NCBI GenBank assembly: GCA_004554775.1
Contig: SFKI01000002.1
Coordinates: 231,058 to 295,057, forward strand
DNA from: Subdoligranulum variabile
GTDB taxonomy: Bacteria; Bacillota; Clostridia; Oscillospirales; Ruminococcaceae
Length of the DNA stretch: 64,000 nt
Reading direction: 5' to 3'
A model generated the notes under the pieces. That model was given only the letters and a program-made list of their open reading frames with translations. It did not search any database and was not told the origin of the DNA. Made by a program: the position numbers and the translations under genes. This document shows positions 7,996 through 16,088 of this stretch, piece after piece; positions within the stretch are counted from its first letter, which is position 1; the number at the start of each line of letters is the position of its first letter.

Positions 7996-9351
7996 TTAAC
8001 GGCCAAAACCTTTGAAGCCGCCCATGCCGCCAAGGTTGCCCAGGCTGCGCATGAAGCCTTTAGGGTTGCGCTTGACCTTTTTCATCATCTTCTGCATCAT
8101 GTCATACTGCTTGAGCAGTTTGTTGACATCCTCGACCGTAAGGCCGCAGCCTGCGGCGATGCGGCGCTTGCGCTTGGGGTTGATGATGGAAGGCTTGGCA
8201 CGTTCCTCGGGAGTCATCGAGTAGATGATGGCCTCTATGTGAGGCAGGGCCTTTTCGTCCAGGGTGTCAGCGTCGATTTGGTTGCCGCCGGGCATCATGG
8301 CCAGCAGTGCCGAAGCACCGCCCATCTTTTTGATCTGCTTGAACTGGGCCAGCAGGTCGTTCATGTCGAACTTGTTTTCCATCAGGCGCTTGGCAGCGTC
8401 CTCAGCTTCTTTGTCAGACTGAACGCTCTGCGCTTTCTCAATCAGGGAAAGCACATCGCCCATGCCCAGGATACGGCTGGACATGCGGGCCGGATAGAAC
8501 GGCTCAAGGTCCTCCAGCTTTTCGCCGGTGCCCTGGAAATAGATGGGCTTGCCAGTGACGGCCAGAACGGAGAGTGCAGCACCGCCGCGGGTATCGCCGT
8601 CGGTCTTGGTCAGGATGACGCCGGTAATGCCGATCTTCTCGTTGAAGGTCTTGGCTACATTGACGGCCTCCTGGCCGGACATGGCGTCCACGACCAGCAG
8701 CGTTTCGTCGACTTCGACATGCTGCTTGATGCGGACCAGCTCGTCCATCAGGGCGTCGTCGATCTGCAAGCGGCCTGCGGTATCGAGAATGACGATGTCA
8801 TTGCCGTGGTCACGGGCGTATGCCATAGCCTTTTCGGCGATAAGCTCGGGCTTTTCGGTACCCATCGTGAAAACGGGGACGTTGACCTGCTCGCCGACGA
8901 TCTTCAACTGCTCGATAGCGGCAGGACGGTAGACGTCACACGCGACAAGCAACGGGCGGCGGCCCTGGCTGCGGTAGTACCGGCCCAGCTTGGCGGCGTG
9001 GGTGGTTTTACCGTTACCTTGCAGGCCGCACATCATCAGCACAGTCTGGCCCTTGTTTTTGATGCGCAGGTACTGGGGTTCGTCGCCGCCCATCAACTTG
9101 GTAAGTTCCTCGTTGACGATCTTGACGACCTGCTGGGCGGGGGTCAGGCTTTCCATGACCTCCTGCCCCATTGCGCGCTCCGAAACCTGAGCGCAGAAGT
9201 CTTTGGCCACTTTGTAGTTGACATCAGCTTCCAGCAGCGCCATGCGGACTTCGCGCATCGCAGCTTTGATGTCTGCCTCAGTCAGCTTGCCTTTTCCGCG
9301 CAGTTTTTTGAATACGCCGTTCAGGCGATCGGTTAAAGACTCAAACGCCAT
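7996..9351 (-). CDS. ffh: Signal recognition particle protein Ffh
   Basis: GTPase that binds signal sequences and the SRP RNA and delivers ribosomes to FtsY. 451 residues. N domain to ~residue 90, P-loop GLQGNGKTT (109-117; the usual Ser is Asn), DVYRPAAIEQL, DTAGR and TKTDGDTRGG in the G domain. The Met-rich M domain carries the SRP-RNA motif SIINPKRKRRIAAGCG and ends in a Gly/Phe-rich tail. Starts 11 bases inside ylxM, so the two are translationally coupled; ribosome site AGGAGG. Confidence 0.98.
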   Translation of the reverse strand: MAFESLTDRLNGVFKKLRGKGKLTEADIKAAMREVRMALLEADVNYKVAKDFCAQVSERAMGQEVMESLTPAQQVVKIVNEELTKLMGGDEPQYLRIKNKGQTVLMMCGLQGNGKTTHAAKLGRYYRSQGRRPLLVACDVYRPAAIEQLKIVGEQVNVPVFTMGTEKPELIAEKAMAYARDHGNDIVILDTAGRLQIDDALMDELVRIKQHVEVDETLLVVDAMSGQEAVNVAKTFNEKIGITGVILTKTDGDTRGGAALSVLAVTGKPIYFQGTGEKLEDLEPFYPARMSSRILGMGDVLSLIEKAQSVQSDKEAEDAAKRLMENKFDMNDLLAQFKQIKKMGGASALLAMMPGGNQIDADTLDEKALPHIEAIIYSMTPEERAKPSIINPKRKRRIAAGCGLTVEDVNKLLKQYDMMQKMMKKVKRNPKGFMRSLGNLGGMGGFKGFGR

Positions 9352-9739
9352 CTGTATCCTCCTGCGCGTCGAGACGCTCTATGATCTTCAGCATTTCGTC
9401 GGTATCCGTGCGGATGCGCGGCACCGGGTTGAACAGCCCTGAATTGCAGCAGCGGATCTCCATGACCAGTTGGTGCAGCCTGGCAAGATCCTCCTGCATT
9501 CTGGCGTGGCGGCGGGCGTTGCCCAACTGCGCTTCCAACTCATCCAGGGCGGCTTCGCCATGCTTGATGGCGTCCCGCACCCCCTGGCGGGTGATGCCGA
9601 AGTTCTCGGCAATCTCGGCCAGGGAAAGATCCTCGTCATAATATTCGGTAAGGATAGCACGCTGCTTTTCGGTGAGGGCTGGGCCGTAGAAGTCCAGCAG
9701 CACCGAATACGCCAGGTTTTTCTGCGGTTTTCCCGCCAT
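9341..9739 (-). CDS. ylxM: YlxM-family DNA-binding protein (UPF0122)
   Basis: 132 residues with a sigma-70 region 4-like helix-turn-helix: LTEKQRAILTEYYDEDLSLAEIAENFGITRQGVRDAI. YlxM homologues bind SRP components and sit upstream of ffh across Firmicutes. The C-terminal ~60 residues are helical and charged. First gene of the operon, behind the promoter at 9804-9832, with ribosome site AAAGGAGGG. The 3' end overlaps ffh by 11 bases. Confidence 0.93.
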   Translation of the reverse strand: MAGKPQKNLAYSVLLDFYGPALTEKQRAILTEYYDEDLSLAEIAENFGITRQGVRDAIKHGEAALDELEAQLGNARRHARMQEDLARLHQLVMEIRCCNSGLFNPVPRIRTDTDEMLKIIERLDAQEDTDGV

Positions 9740-9771
9740 GACCTGCGCCCTCCTTTGCTGTCCTTGCGGTG

Positions 9772-9832
9772 TGTAAAGTGTTTTTCTTTACATCGGCTTA
9801 TGAATTATAGCAGATAGCCGCCCGGAAGTCAA
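9772..9832 (-). promoter_or_regulatory. Promoter and leader of the ylxM-ffh-rpsP-khpA-rimM-trmD operon
   Basis: Minus-strand TTGACT (9827-9832), 17-base spacer, TATAAT (9804-9809), a near-consensus housekeeping promoter. In the leader a 7-bp inverted repeat TGTAAAG/CTTTACA (9772-9792) with a 7-base loop could be a hairpin or operator. Confidence 0.85.
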
Positions 9833-9948
9833 GAGGTTTTGCGGCTTTTTGCGATTTCAGGCAGAAAAATATTTATATGGGAAAGGATGCAAAACGACAA
9901 GAAGTATGCTATAATTAAATTTACTTTGTCGAAAGGAGTATTGCGTTC

Positions 9949-10842
9949 ATGCCGATTCTGCGCAGTTACTATCAGGATGTATACCGTTCCCCTGTTGTGC
10001 GGCTGGACGGCTACTCCGGCCGCCATGGGCTGGCGTCCAGCATATTGGCGTATCTGGACTTTGGCGGCGCTACCGGCACGGCAAAAGACGGCCTGGCCGA
10101 AACGATGCTGGCCTTTGCGACTGAGCGCGGCGCGTTGCAGCCCGGCATGCCGGTGGTGGAAGCCAGTTCCGGCAGCTTTGGTGCGGCACTGGCGGTAAGC
10201 TGCGCGACGACGGGACACCCCTGCATTTTGGTAGTGCCCAGCAACCTGCCTATTGCACGCCGCCAGCGGCTGCAGGATTTAGGGGCCAAAATCGTGGTGT
10301 GCAGCAGCGGCGGGCGCCGTGCGATGGACCGCATTGCACAGGAGACTGCCGAGCGCTACCATGGCTATTTTACCCACTACTTTGCCAACGATGACAACCC
10401 CGAGTACCATCGTCGCGTGACCGGCCCGCAGATTTTAAAAGCCGCCGGGGACAGCATTGATGCCATCGTCATTGGTGTGGGCAGCGGCGGCACCGTGACC
10501 GGCGTGGCCGAGTACATTAAGGCATGGAACAGCATGATCCGCATTGTGGCGGTAGAGCCTGTCGAGTGCGCTGCGATTTCCGGCGGTTTTATCGGCCAGC
10601 ACGGCATTGCGGGCATTGGCCCCGGATTTGTGCCGGAAAACTACAACCCCTATGTGGTGGATACGGTGCTGACCGTGACCACCGCCGATGCCGAGCGGGC
10701 CTCGAAGGAAGTGCTGCTGTGTGATGGCATCCCCGCCTGTACGAGCGGCGGTGCGACGCTGGCCGCTGCCGTGCAGCTGATGGAGATGGGCAAGGCCAAG
10801 CGCCCGCTGTGCATCTTTGCCGGGCGGCGGATGTACGAATAA
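9949..10842 (+). CDS. Cysteine-synthase-family PLP enzyme (divergent CysK)
   Basis: 297 residues of a fold-type II PLP enzyme. The Schiff-base Lys is Lys46 in GTAKDGLA (usually VKDR), the PLP-phosphate loop is VGSGGTVTG, the asparagine loop is ASSGSFGAALA where CysK has TSGNTGIGLA, and the C-terminal cofactor serine region reads CTSGGATLAAA. These fit O-acetylserine sulfhydrylase but depart at substrate-contacting loops, so beta-synthases with other substrates are possible. Start ATG 9949 behind GAAAGGAG. The promoter has an extended -10, TGCTATAAT (9907-9915), with a poor -35. A terminator follows; it is not beside other sulfur genes. Confidence 0.8.
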   Translation: MPILRSYYQDVYRSPVVRLDGYSGRHGLASSILAYLDFGGATGTAKDGLAETMLAFATERGALQPGMPVVEASSGSFGAALAVSCATTGHPCILVVPSNLPIARRQRLQDLGAKIVVCSSGGRRAMDRIAQETAERYHGYFTHYFANDDNPEYHRRVTGPQILKAAGDSIDAIVIGVGSGGTVTGVAEYIKAWNSMIRIVAVEPVECAAISGGFIGQHGIAGIGPGFVPENYNPYVVDTVLTVTTADAERASKEVLLCDGIPACTSGGATLAAAVQLMEMGKAKRPLCIFAGRRMYE

Positions 10843-10885
10843 GCCGATTGTAACAACTTTGCAACACGTGTGAAATGTGAGCCGT

Positions 10886-10919
10886 AAGCCGCATCCTGTC
10901 TGGCCAGGGTGCGGCTTTT
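10886..10919 (+). terminator. Terminator of the cysteine-synthase-like gene
   Basis: AAGCCGCATCCTG pairs with CAGGGTGCGGCTT (one G-U pair) around a 5-base loop, followed by TTTA. An extended -10 (TGCTATACT, 10921-10929) for the next gene starts immediately after. Confidence 0.8.
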
Positions 10920-10970
10920 ATGCTATACTATTTCTATATAGAAGTAACCCAAAGCAAGGAGGGAGAACAA

Positions 10971-12290
10971 ATGAAGCGAATGCTTTGTGCCGCCATGGCG
11001 CTGCTGTTGACGGGCTGCGCGGCGAAACCGGCGCAGAGTGCAAGCATGCCTGCCGCCACGCAGACACCCGAAGCTGCTGTGACGCCTGCACCGGAGGCGA
11101 CCGAAGCACCAGCTGTATCCGAGCCAGAAACGCCGGAAACGCCTGCTGCGGAGAGCACCAGCTATACAGCGATCATGCTGCCGCAGCGCGACAGCTACCC
11201 GCCTGTTATGCTGGCCGAGGATGATCTGGTTTCGGACGGGTATTATACGATGTGCCAGAACGGCAAGTGGGGCCTGATGGAGAGCGACGGCACGGTACTG
11301 CTGCCCTGCCGGGCTGACTACCCTGTACGACGCTGCGCAGGCGATACCCTCAAGTGGCATTATGTTGTCAGCGACAGCGATGAGAACTGGCAGGCATACA
11401 ACGACACTTTGGCTGCGGCAAATGCTGGGAAACTTTGCAGCGGTGAGCATGACTGTCTGCTTTTAGCCTGGACCTATGATATCAACAGCGGCAAGGTGAG
11501 CAAAAGCGCCGGTATGCTGGGCAGTGAGGAACCGCTGGGTGCCGTGGATGCAATGTGCGGCGAATATCTCCCCTGCCAGCGCTGCGAATGGATGGACGGC
11601 AACGGCGACACCAATTATTATTATTATGAAATAGCCGAGGCCGGCGGTTATGTGCTTGCCAATGCAGACGGTGAACTGCTGAACGATACCGTCTACGAGG
11701 ATGCCGGCTGCTTCTATGACCAGAACCTTGCCCCGGTGAGGCTGAACGGCAAGTGGGGCTATATCAATTCGCAGGGGGAGCTGGTAACAGATACCGTGTA
11801 CGAGCCGGTTTATGGTATAGACTACGCGAATAACTATGCACTGCGGTATGCCTCTCCGCTGCTGAACGGCTATGCGGCTGCCTGCCGGGATGGCAAGTGG
11901 GGCGTGATAGATTCCACCGGGAAGGAATACATCCCCTGTGAGTACGAGTATGCCGCCTGGAACGGGCATGTATTGTGGCTGAAACAGAACGGCGAATGGC
12001 AGAGCCAACGCATCCCCGGTGTGCCCAAGGATTGGACAGACACGAAGATGAACATCTGGACCTACCCGAAAGAGCTGAAAGCCACCGACCATTACTGGCG
12101 CGTCACCTCGGATGTGGGGCTGAACATGCGCGTAGGTCCGGGGACCAACTACAATAAATGGCAGTTGGTGCCCGCGCATACCTGCCTCCAGGACTTGGGC
12201 CATAACGAGGATAACACCTGGATGCTGAGCAAATATGCCGGGTGGTATGGCTGGGTGAGCATGGAATACCTGGAAGAAGTAACGCAATAA
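10971..12290 (+). CDS. WG-repeat lipoprotein with C-terminal SH3 domain
   Basis: About 439 residues. A lipoprotein signal peptide (MKRMLCAAMALLLTGCAA, Cys17) is followed by an Ala/Pro/Glu/Thr linker. Then come WG repeats (KWGLMESDGTVLLPC, KWGYINSQGELVTD, KWGVIDSTGKEYIPC), and a bacterial SH3-like domain (VGLNMRVGPGTNYNKW...GWYGWVSMEYL). It is probably anchored to the outer face of the membrane and touches the cell wall. No enzyme motif is seen. Start ATG 10971 behind AAGGAGGGAG; the longer frame is rejected. A paralogue follows 42 bases later, making a tandem duplication. Confidence 0.85.
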   Translation: MKRMLCAAMALLLTGCAAKPAQSASMPAATQTPEAAVTPAPEATEAPAVSEPETPETPAAESTSYTAIMLPQRDSYPPVMLAEDDLVSDGYYTMCQNGKWGLMESDGTVLLPCRADYPVRRCAGDTLKWHYVVSDSDENWQAYNDTLAAANAGKLCSGEHDCLLLAWTYDINSGKVSKSAGMLGSEEPLGAVDAMCGEYLPCQRCEWMDGNGDTNYYYYEIAEAGGYVLANADGELLNDTVYEDAGCFYDQNLAPVRLNGKWGYINSQGELVTDTVYEPVYGIDYANNYALRYASPLLNGYAAACRDGKWGVIDSTGKEYIPCEYEYAAWNGHVLWLKQNGEWQSQRIPGVPKDWTDTKMNIWTYPKELKATDHYWRVTSDVGLNMRVGPGTNYNKWQLVPAHTCLQDLGHNEDNTWMLSKYAGWYGWVSMEYLEEVTQ

Positions 12291-12332
12291 GGGCAAGGTA
12301 TATCCTTATAAAGAAAGTAGGGAGTGAAAGCG

Positions 12333-13673
12333 ATGAAACGGATTGCTTGTGCTGCTATGGCACTGCTGTTGACAGGATGCGCTGCCGGGAAAGTTTCTGA
12401 TATACAGCCCACAGACGCAGCCACACCCGAAACCACCGCCATAGCCACGGCGGAGACCGCCGAAAGTGCCGCACTCCCTGCGCCGACAACTGCCCCGCCG
12501 CAAGGGCTTGTGCCGACAGATGCAGCGGTGCTGGATTATGATGATATCCGGCTCATTGCCTACGAGCGAGACTTTCAGCCTTACCCGGAGACCGACTATT
12601 ACACGATGTGCAAGGACGGCCTGTGGGGCCTGATGCGCAGCGATGGCACCGAAGTACTGCCCTGCCGCGCACCGCAGCCGCTGTTTGAATGTTTTATTGA
12701 TGGCCGACGCTGGCACGGCTACCTGGACAGTCTGCCGTGGGATGAGATATTAGCCGAAGAAAAGCGGCTCAACGTTCTGCTGCGGGAAAGCGGCGACGGC
12801 ATGCTCTGCGCGGCCCACGATGGCGGTACTTATCTGGATTTTGTCTACCTGACAGATTACAAAGTATATACCTACAGCGGTTCGATGGGCCCGGGAAAAT
12901 TAGCCGCACCGACAGACGAAGACATGCTGCTGTACAGCGGCCAGGTGGACGGCTATGTGCCGGTCCAGACCGGCGTAACGGAAGACGAGGGCGACGACCA
13001 CGTCAGTATTATCAGTGATGGACAGTACATTTACCGCCGCCGCAATGGCAGTGCAGCAAACATTTACCACTACACCCTTGCCGACTACTTTTTTGATGCA
13101 ACGCTTGCCCCCGCAGAGCGGGACGGCAAGTGGGTGTATCTGGGCACGATGGGCGAGGAAGTGACGCCGGTTTGGTACGATAGTGTGTACTATATCAGCA
13201 CTTCCAAAAATGGTTCCTTCCTTTTCCAGCGTGCCGCGCCGCTTCTGAACGGCTATGCCCCCGTGAGCCGCAACGGGAAATTCGGCCTGCTGGATCGCGC
13301 AGGGGCAGAATATGTTCCCTGCACGTATGATGGCCTTGTGTGGGACGGCGGCACCACCTGGATCAAGCTGGACGACGGATGGCACCAGTACACGATCCCC
13401 GATGTGACAAAGCCTGACCCTCTGGACGACTTGCCGGAGGACATCACCGCGCCCGACACGCGCACCTTCTCCTATGCCCGCGTTATCACCGAGGGCGACC
13501 GCCTGAACCTGCGCGCCGGGCCGGGCACAGAGTATGATATTGTGGGAAAGATCCCGGAGTATACGTCCCTGCGCATCTACGGTTCTGCCAATACGGCCCC
13601 CGCCTGGGTGCTGGTGCAGTATCAGGGCCAGTTTGGCTGGAGCAACCTGGATTATCTGGAACGAAGCTATTAA
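12333..13673 (+). CDS. WG-repeat lipoprotein with C-terminal SH3 domain (paralogue)
   Basis: 446 residues with the same plan as the preceding gene: lipobox LLTGC, Thr/Ala/Pro linker, WG repeats (LWGLMRSDGTEVLPC, KWVYLGTMGEEVTP, KFGLLDRAGAEYVPC) and an SH3-like end (DRLNLRAGPGTEYDIVGKI...GQFGWSNLDYL). The signal peptides are nearly identical to the neighbour's while the repeats have diverged, indicating an old duplication. I prefer ATG 12333 (spaced from GGGAG) over the GTG at 12324, which overlaps the ribosome site. Function unknown. Confidence 0.85.
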   Translation: MKRIACAAMALLLTGCAAGKVSDIQPTDAATPETTAIATAETAESAALPAPTTAPPQGLVPTDAAVLDYDDIRLIAYERDFQPYPETDYYTMCKDGLWGLMRSDGTEVLPCRAPQPLFECFIDGRRWHGYLDSLPWDEILAEEKRLNVLLRESGDGMLCAAHDGGTYLDFVYLTDYKVYTYSGSMGPGKLAAPTDEDMLLYSGQVDGYVPVQTGVTEDEGDDHVSIISDGQYIYRRRNGSAANIYHYTLADYFFDATLAPAERDGKWVYLGTMGEEVTPVWYDSVYYISTSKNGSFLFQRAAPLLNGYAPVSRNGKFGLLDRAGAEYVPCTYDGLVWDGGTTWIKLDDGWHQYTIPDVTKPDPLDDLPEDITAPDTRTFSYARVITEGDRLNLRAGPGTEYDIVGKIPEYTSLRIYGSANTAPAWVLVQYQGQFGWSNLDYLERSY

Positions 13674-13675
13674 TT

Positions 13676-13708
13676 ACAGCCCCGGACGGATGCAGCGCCC
13701 GGGGCTGT
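13676..13708 (+). terminator. Probable terminator after the WG-repeat lipoproteins
   Basis: A 10-bp perfect stem ACAGCCCCGG/CCGGGGCTGT with a 13-base loop begins two bases after the stop codon. The downstream T-tract is poor, so it may be a weak terminator or an mRNA end-protecting hairpin. Confidence 0.55.
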
Positions 13709-13749
13709 ACGATTTGATTGGTATGGCATAGCATATCCTGCGGCCTTTT

Positions 13750-13787
13750 CACATAGAATTTGACAGAAAATTTCTATGTGGGGAGGG
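13750..13787 (+). promoter_or_regulatory. Inverted repeat just upstream of spoIIID
   Basis: A 9-bp perfect inverted repeat CACATAGAA/TTCTATGTG (13750-13758 and 13772-13780) ends directly at the ribosome site GGGGAGGG (13780-13787). It could be an operator or an mRNA hairpin that limits ribosome access. No convincing sigma-A promoter is seen for this gene, consistent with a sporulation sigma factor or special control. Confidence 0.45.
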
Positions 13788-13793
13788 CAGACT

Positions 13794-14039
13794 ATGAAAG
13801 GTGACCCCGAGGAACGCGCCCTGGCGGTGGGCCGATACATTGCCCATACGGGCGCAACGGTGCGGGCTGCGGCCGTTGTGTTTGGCGTAAGCAAAAGCAC
13901 GATCTGGAAAGACCAGGCCCGGCTGCGCCGTACAAGCCCCGGCCTTTGGGCCGAAGTGCAGGCTGTGGTGCAGAAAAACAAAGCCGAGCGCCACCTGCGG
14001 GGCGGTGAAGCCACACGCCTGAAATATTTACACAAATAA
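13794..14039 (+). CDS. spoIIID: Sporulation transcriptional regulator SpoIIID-like
   Basis: 81 residues. In Bacillus and Clostridium SpoIIID controls mother-cell genes after engulfment. The helix-turn-helix (residues ~21-41) reads TVRAAAVVFGVSKSTIWKD, matching the family's TVR..A..FGVSKSTVHKD, and the basic C-terminal helix has the diagnostic RHLRGGEATRLKYL. Start at ATG 13794 behind GGGGAGGG. It stands alone, with an inverted repeat over its translation signal, and no other sporulation gene of its usual neighbourhood is beside it. The family assignment is strong; whether the organism still sporulates is not shown here. Confidence 0.9.
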   Translation: MKGDPEERALAVGRYIAHTGATVRAAAVVFGVSKSTIWKDQARLRRTSPGLWAEVQAVVQKNKAERHLRGGEATRLKYLHK

Positions 14040-14040
14040 C

Positions 14041-14069
14041 TTGCGCGGCGCTGTGCGGCACAGTATAAT
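14041..14069 (+). promoter_or_regulatory. Promoter of the dCMP deaminase-udk pair
   Basis: TTGCGC (14041-14046), 17-base spacer, TATAAT (14064-14069), read directly. It begins right after the spoIIID stop codon. Confidence 0.8.
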
Positions 14070-14105
14070 ATTTGTAAAGAAATCTATACGAAGGACGTGA
14101 AGACT

Positions 14106-14585
14106 GTGAAACGAGAGGATTATATCAGCTGGGACGAATACTTCATGGGAATCGCGCTGCTTTCTGCCATGCGTTCCAAGGATAACAACAGCCAGGTCGG
14201 TGCCTGCATCGTAAGCCAGGAGAACAAAATTTTGTCCCTGGGCTACAACGGTATGCCCATCGGCTGCAACGACGACGATATGCCTTGGGAGCGCGAGGGC
14301 GAGGATCTGTGCACCAAGTATATGTACGTCTGCCACTCAGAGTTGAACGCCATCCTGAACAGCCCCAACCACGACCTGCGCGGCGCGCGGATGTATGTGA
14401 CGCTGTTCCCCTGCAATGAGTGCGCCAAGGCCATTATTCAGAGCGGCATCAAGGAACTGATCTACCTCTCGGATAAATACCACGATACCCATGCCAGCAT
14501 TGCCAGCCGCCGCATGTTCAATATGACCGGCGTGAAATACCGGGCGTACGAGCCGACGGGCCGCAAGATCGAGCTGGAAGTATAA
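14106..14585 (+). CDS. dCMP deaminase (ComEB-type cytidine/deoxycytidylate deaminase)
   Basis: Zinc enzyme converting dCMP to dUMP for dTTP synthesis. About 159 residues. Zinc ligands are His77 in CHSELNAI (with Glu79 as proton shuttle) and Cys103/Cys106 in FPCNECAK. The N-terminal signature is YISWDEYFMGIALLSAMRSKD, typical of deoxycytidylate deaminases. I choose GTG 14106 because the ribosome site GAAGGA is too close to the GTG at 14097. The uridine kinase gene follows 15 bases later, so the pair forms a small pyrimidine operon. Confidence 0.93.
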   Translation: MKREDYISWDEYFMGIALLSAMRSKDNNSQVGACIVSQENKILSLGYNGMPIGCNDDDMPWEREGEDLCTKYMYVCHSELNAILNSPNHDLRGARMYVTLFPCNECAKAIIQSGIKELIYLSDKYHDTHASIASRRMFNMTGVKYRAYEPTGRKIELEV

Positions 14586-14600
14586 AGGAGCAAGTCGGAT

Positions 14601-15236
14601 ATGAACACCATTATTATCGGCATTGCCGGCGGCACCGGCAGCGGCAAGACGACCCTGACCGAACGCCTGCGCGACCACTTTGGCATGAACGAGGTCAGCG
14701 TCATCAACCATGACAGCTACTATAAGCGCCATGACGAACTGCCTTACGAGGAACGCTGCAAACTGAACTACGACCACCCAGACAGCTTTGATACCCCGCT
14801 GATGGTGGCCCACCTGCGTGAGCTGCGCGCGGGCCACCCGGTGCAAGTGCCTGTGTATGACTACACCATCCACAACCGCAGCAACGAGACTGTGCTGGTG
14901 CGCCCTGCGCCGGTCATCATCGTGGAGGGCATTTTGATTTTTGACTCACCAGAGCTGTGTGATCTGATGGACATGAAAGTGTTTGTGGATACCGACGCTG
15001 ACGTGCGTATTCTGCGCCGCATCGTGCGCGATGTCAAGGAGCGCGGCCGCACGCTGGACAGCGTTGTGACCCAGTATCTGACCACCGTGAAGCCGATGCA
15101 CGAACAGTTTGTGGAGCCAAGCAAGCGCAAGGCGGACCTGATCGTGCCCGAGGGCGGACAGAACCTGGTGGCGCTGGAGCTGCTGATCAAGTGGGTAGAC
15201 AACCACCTGCGCGCCGAGGAAGAAAGCCACCACTGA
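14601..15236 (+). CDS. udk: Uridine kinase
   Basis: Phosphorylates uridine/cytidine to UMP/CMP in salvage. 211 residues. P-loop GGTGSGKTT at residues 11-19, HDSYYK, the substrate region YDHPDSFDTPLM, and VYDYTIHNRS with IIVEGILIF, all diagnostic of Udk rather than phosphoribulokinase. ATG behind AAAGGAG. Ends just before a 16-bp bidirectional terminator. Confidence 0.96.
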   Translation: MNTIIIGIAGGTGSGKTTLTERLRDHFGMNEVSVINHDSYYKRHDELPYEERCKLNYDHPDSFDTPLMVAHLRELRAGHPVQVPVYDYTIHNRSNETVLVRPAPVIIVEGILIFDSPELCDLMDMKVFVDTDADVRILRRIVRDVKERGRTLDSVVTQYLTTVKPMHEQFVEPSKRKADLIVPEGGQNLVALELLIKWVDNHLRAEEESHH

Positions 15237-15262
15237 TTTTGTGCGTTACAAATATTAGTAAA

Positions 15263-15312
15263 AACGAGGAAGCCAGGCGATACTGCCTGGCTTCCTCGTT
15301 TGTTTGTTGTTT
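15263..15312. terminator. Bidirectional terminator between udk and thiM
   Basis: A perfect 16-bp stem (AACGAGGAAGCCAGGC with its complement, 15263-15300), 6-base loop, with T-rich flanks on both strands. It separates convergent udk and thiM. Confidence 0.93.
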
Positions 15313-15319
15313 ATTGCGG

Positions 15320-16075
15320 TTACAAAATTTGCGCGGCGGCGTCCAGCAGGGCAACCCGGAAACTGGCCGGGCCATGGGCCAGCGGCTCAGCCTTTTCGGC
15401 GCAGGCTTTCCAGAACGCGGCAGCATGCACAGCGGCGTTTAAGGGCTGCTGCGGCTGCACGGCAGCAAACGTGCCGCACAGAACCGACAGCATGCACCCT
15501 GCCCCGGTGACGCTGCACATAAAATCACTGCCGCCGGAAACGGAGTGCAGTGTAGTGCCGTCGGTAACAAGATCCTCAGCCCCCGAAAGGACCACCACAG
15601 TGTCCACCTTTTGCGCAAGTGCTTTGGCACATGCGGCGGCGTCGGTGGGGATAGCCAAGCTGTCCACGCCATGCTCGGCAGCGGAAAGACCCAGCAGCGC
15701 AGCGGCCTCGCCGTAGTTTGCGCGCAGAATAGTGAGGTGTACTTCCTGCAAAAGACGGCGGATATTTTCCAGCCGCCAAGGGCTGGCACCCACGCCAACG
15801 GGGTCTAAAATGACCGGGATGCCGCGGCGATTGGCGGCGGCACCGGCCAGCCGGGCGGCGGTGAACTTGGCATCGTCGGGGGTACCGGTGTTCAGCACCA
15901 CGGCAGAGGCCAGCGCGGCGATATCGTCCATCTCCTGCGGGGCCTGCGCCATGATGGGGCTGGCCCCGACGGCCAACGCGAGGTTGGCACAATCATTGGC
16001 CGTGACCAGGTTGGAGATGCAGTGCAGCAGCGGTTTACGGGCACGGATGGTTTGTAGAGCTTCGGAACGGGTCAT
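15320..16075 (-). CDS. thiM: Hydroxyethylthiazole kinase
   Basis: Salvages the thiazole half of thiamine by phosphorylating it. About 251 residues. Recognisable motifs are PLLHCISNLVTANDCANLALAVGASPIM at the N-terminus (first 20 bases of the motif suffice for the family), the phosphate-site GVGASPWR and the ribokinase-like anion hole GAGCMLSVLCGTFAA, in which the catalytic Cys follows the Gly-Ala-Gly. Start ATG 16075 lies 14 bases after the thiW stop codon; a TTG at 16099 is possible but overlaps thiW. Controlled by the TPP riboswitch ahead of thiW. Confidence 0.94.
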   Translation of the reverse strand: MTRSEALQTIRARKPLLHCISNLVTANDCANLALAVGASPIMAQAPQEMDDIAALASAVVLNTGTPDDAKFTAARLAGAAANRRGIPVILDPVGVGASPWRLENIRRLLQEVHLTILRANYGEAAALLGLSAAEHGVDSLAIPTDAAACAKALAQKVDTVVVLSGAEDLVTDGTTLHSVSGGSDFMCSVTGAGCMLSVLCGTFAAVQPQQPLNAAVHAAAFWKACAEKAEPLAHGPASFRVALLDAAAQIL

Positions 16076-16088
16076 GGAGGCACCTGTT

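Noticed and set aside
15241..15320. Possible small gene in the udk-thiM gap
   Set aside because: The segment is fully explained by the 16-bp bidirectional terminator.
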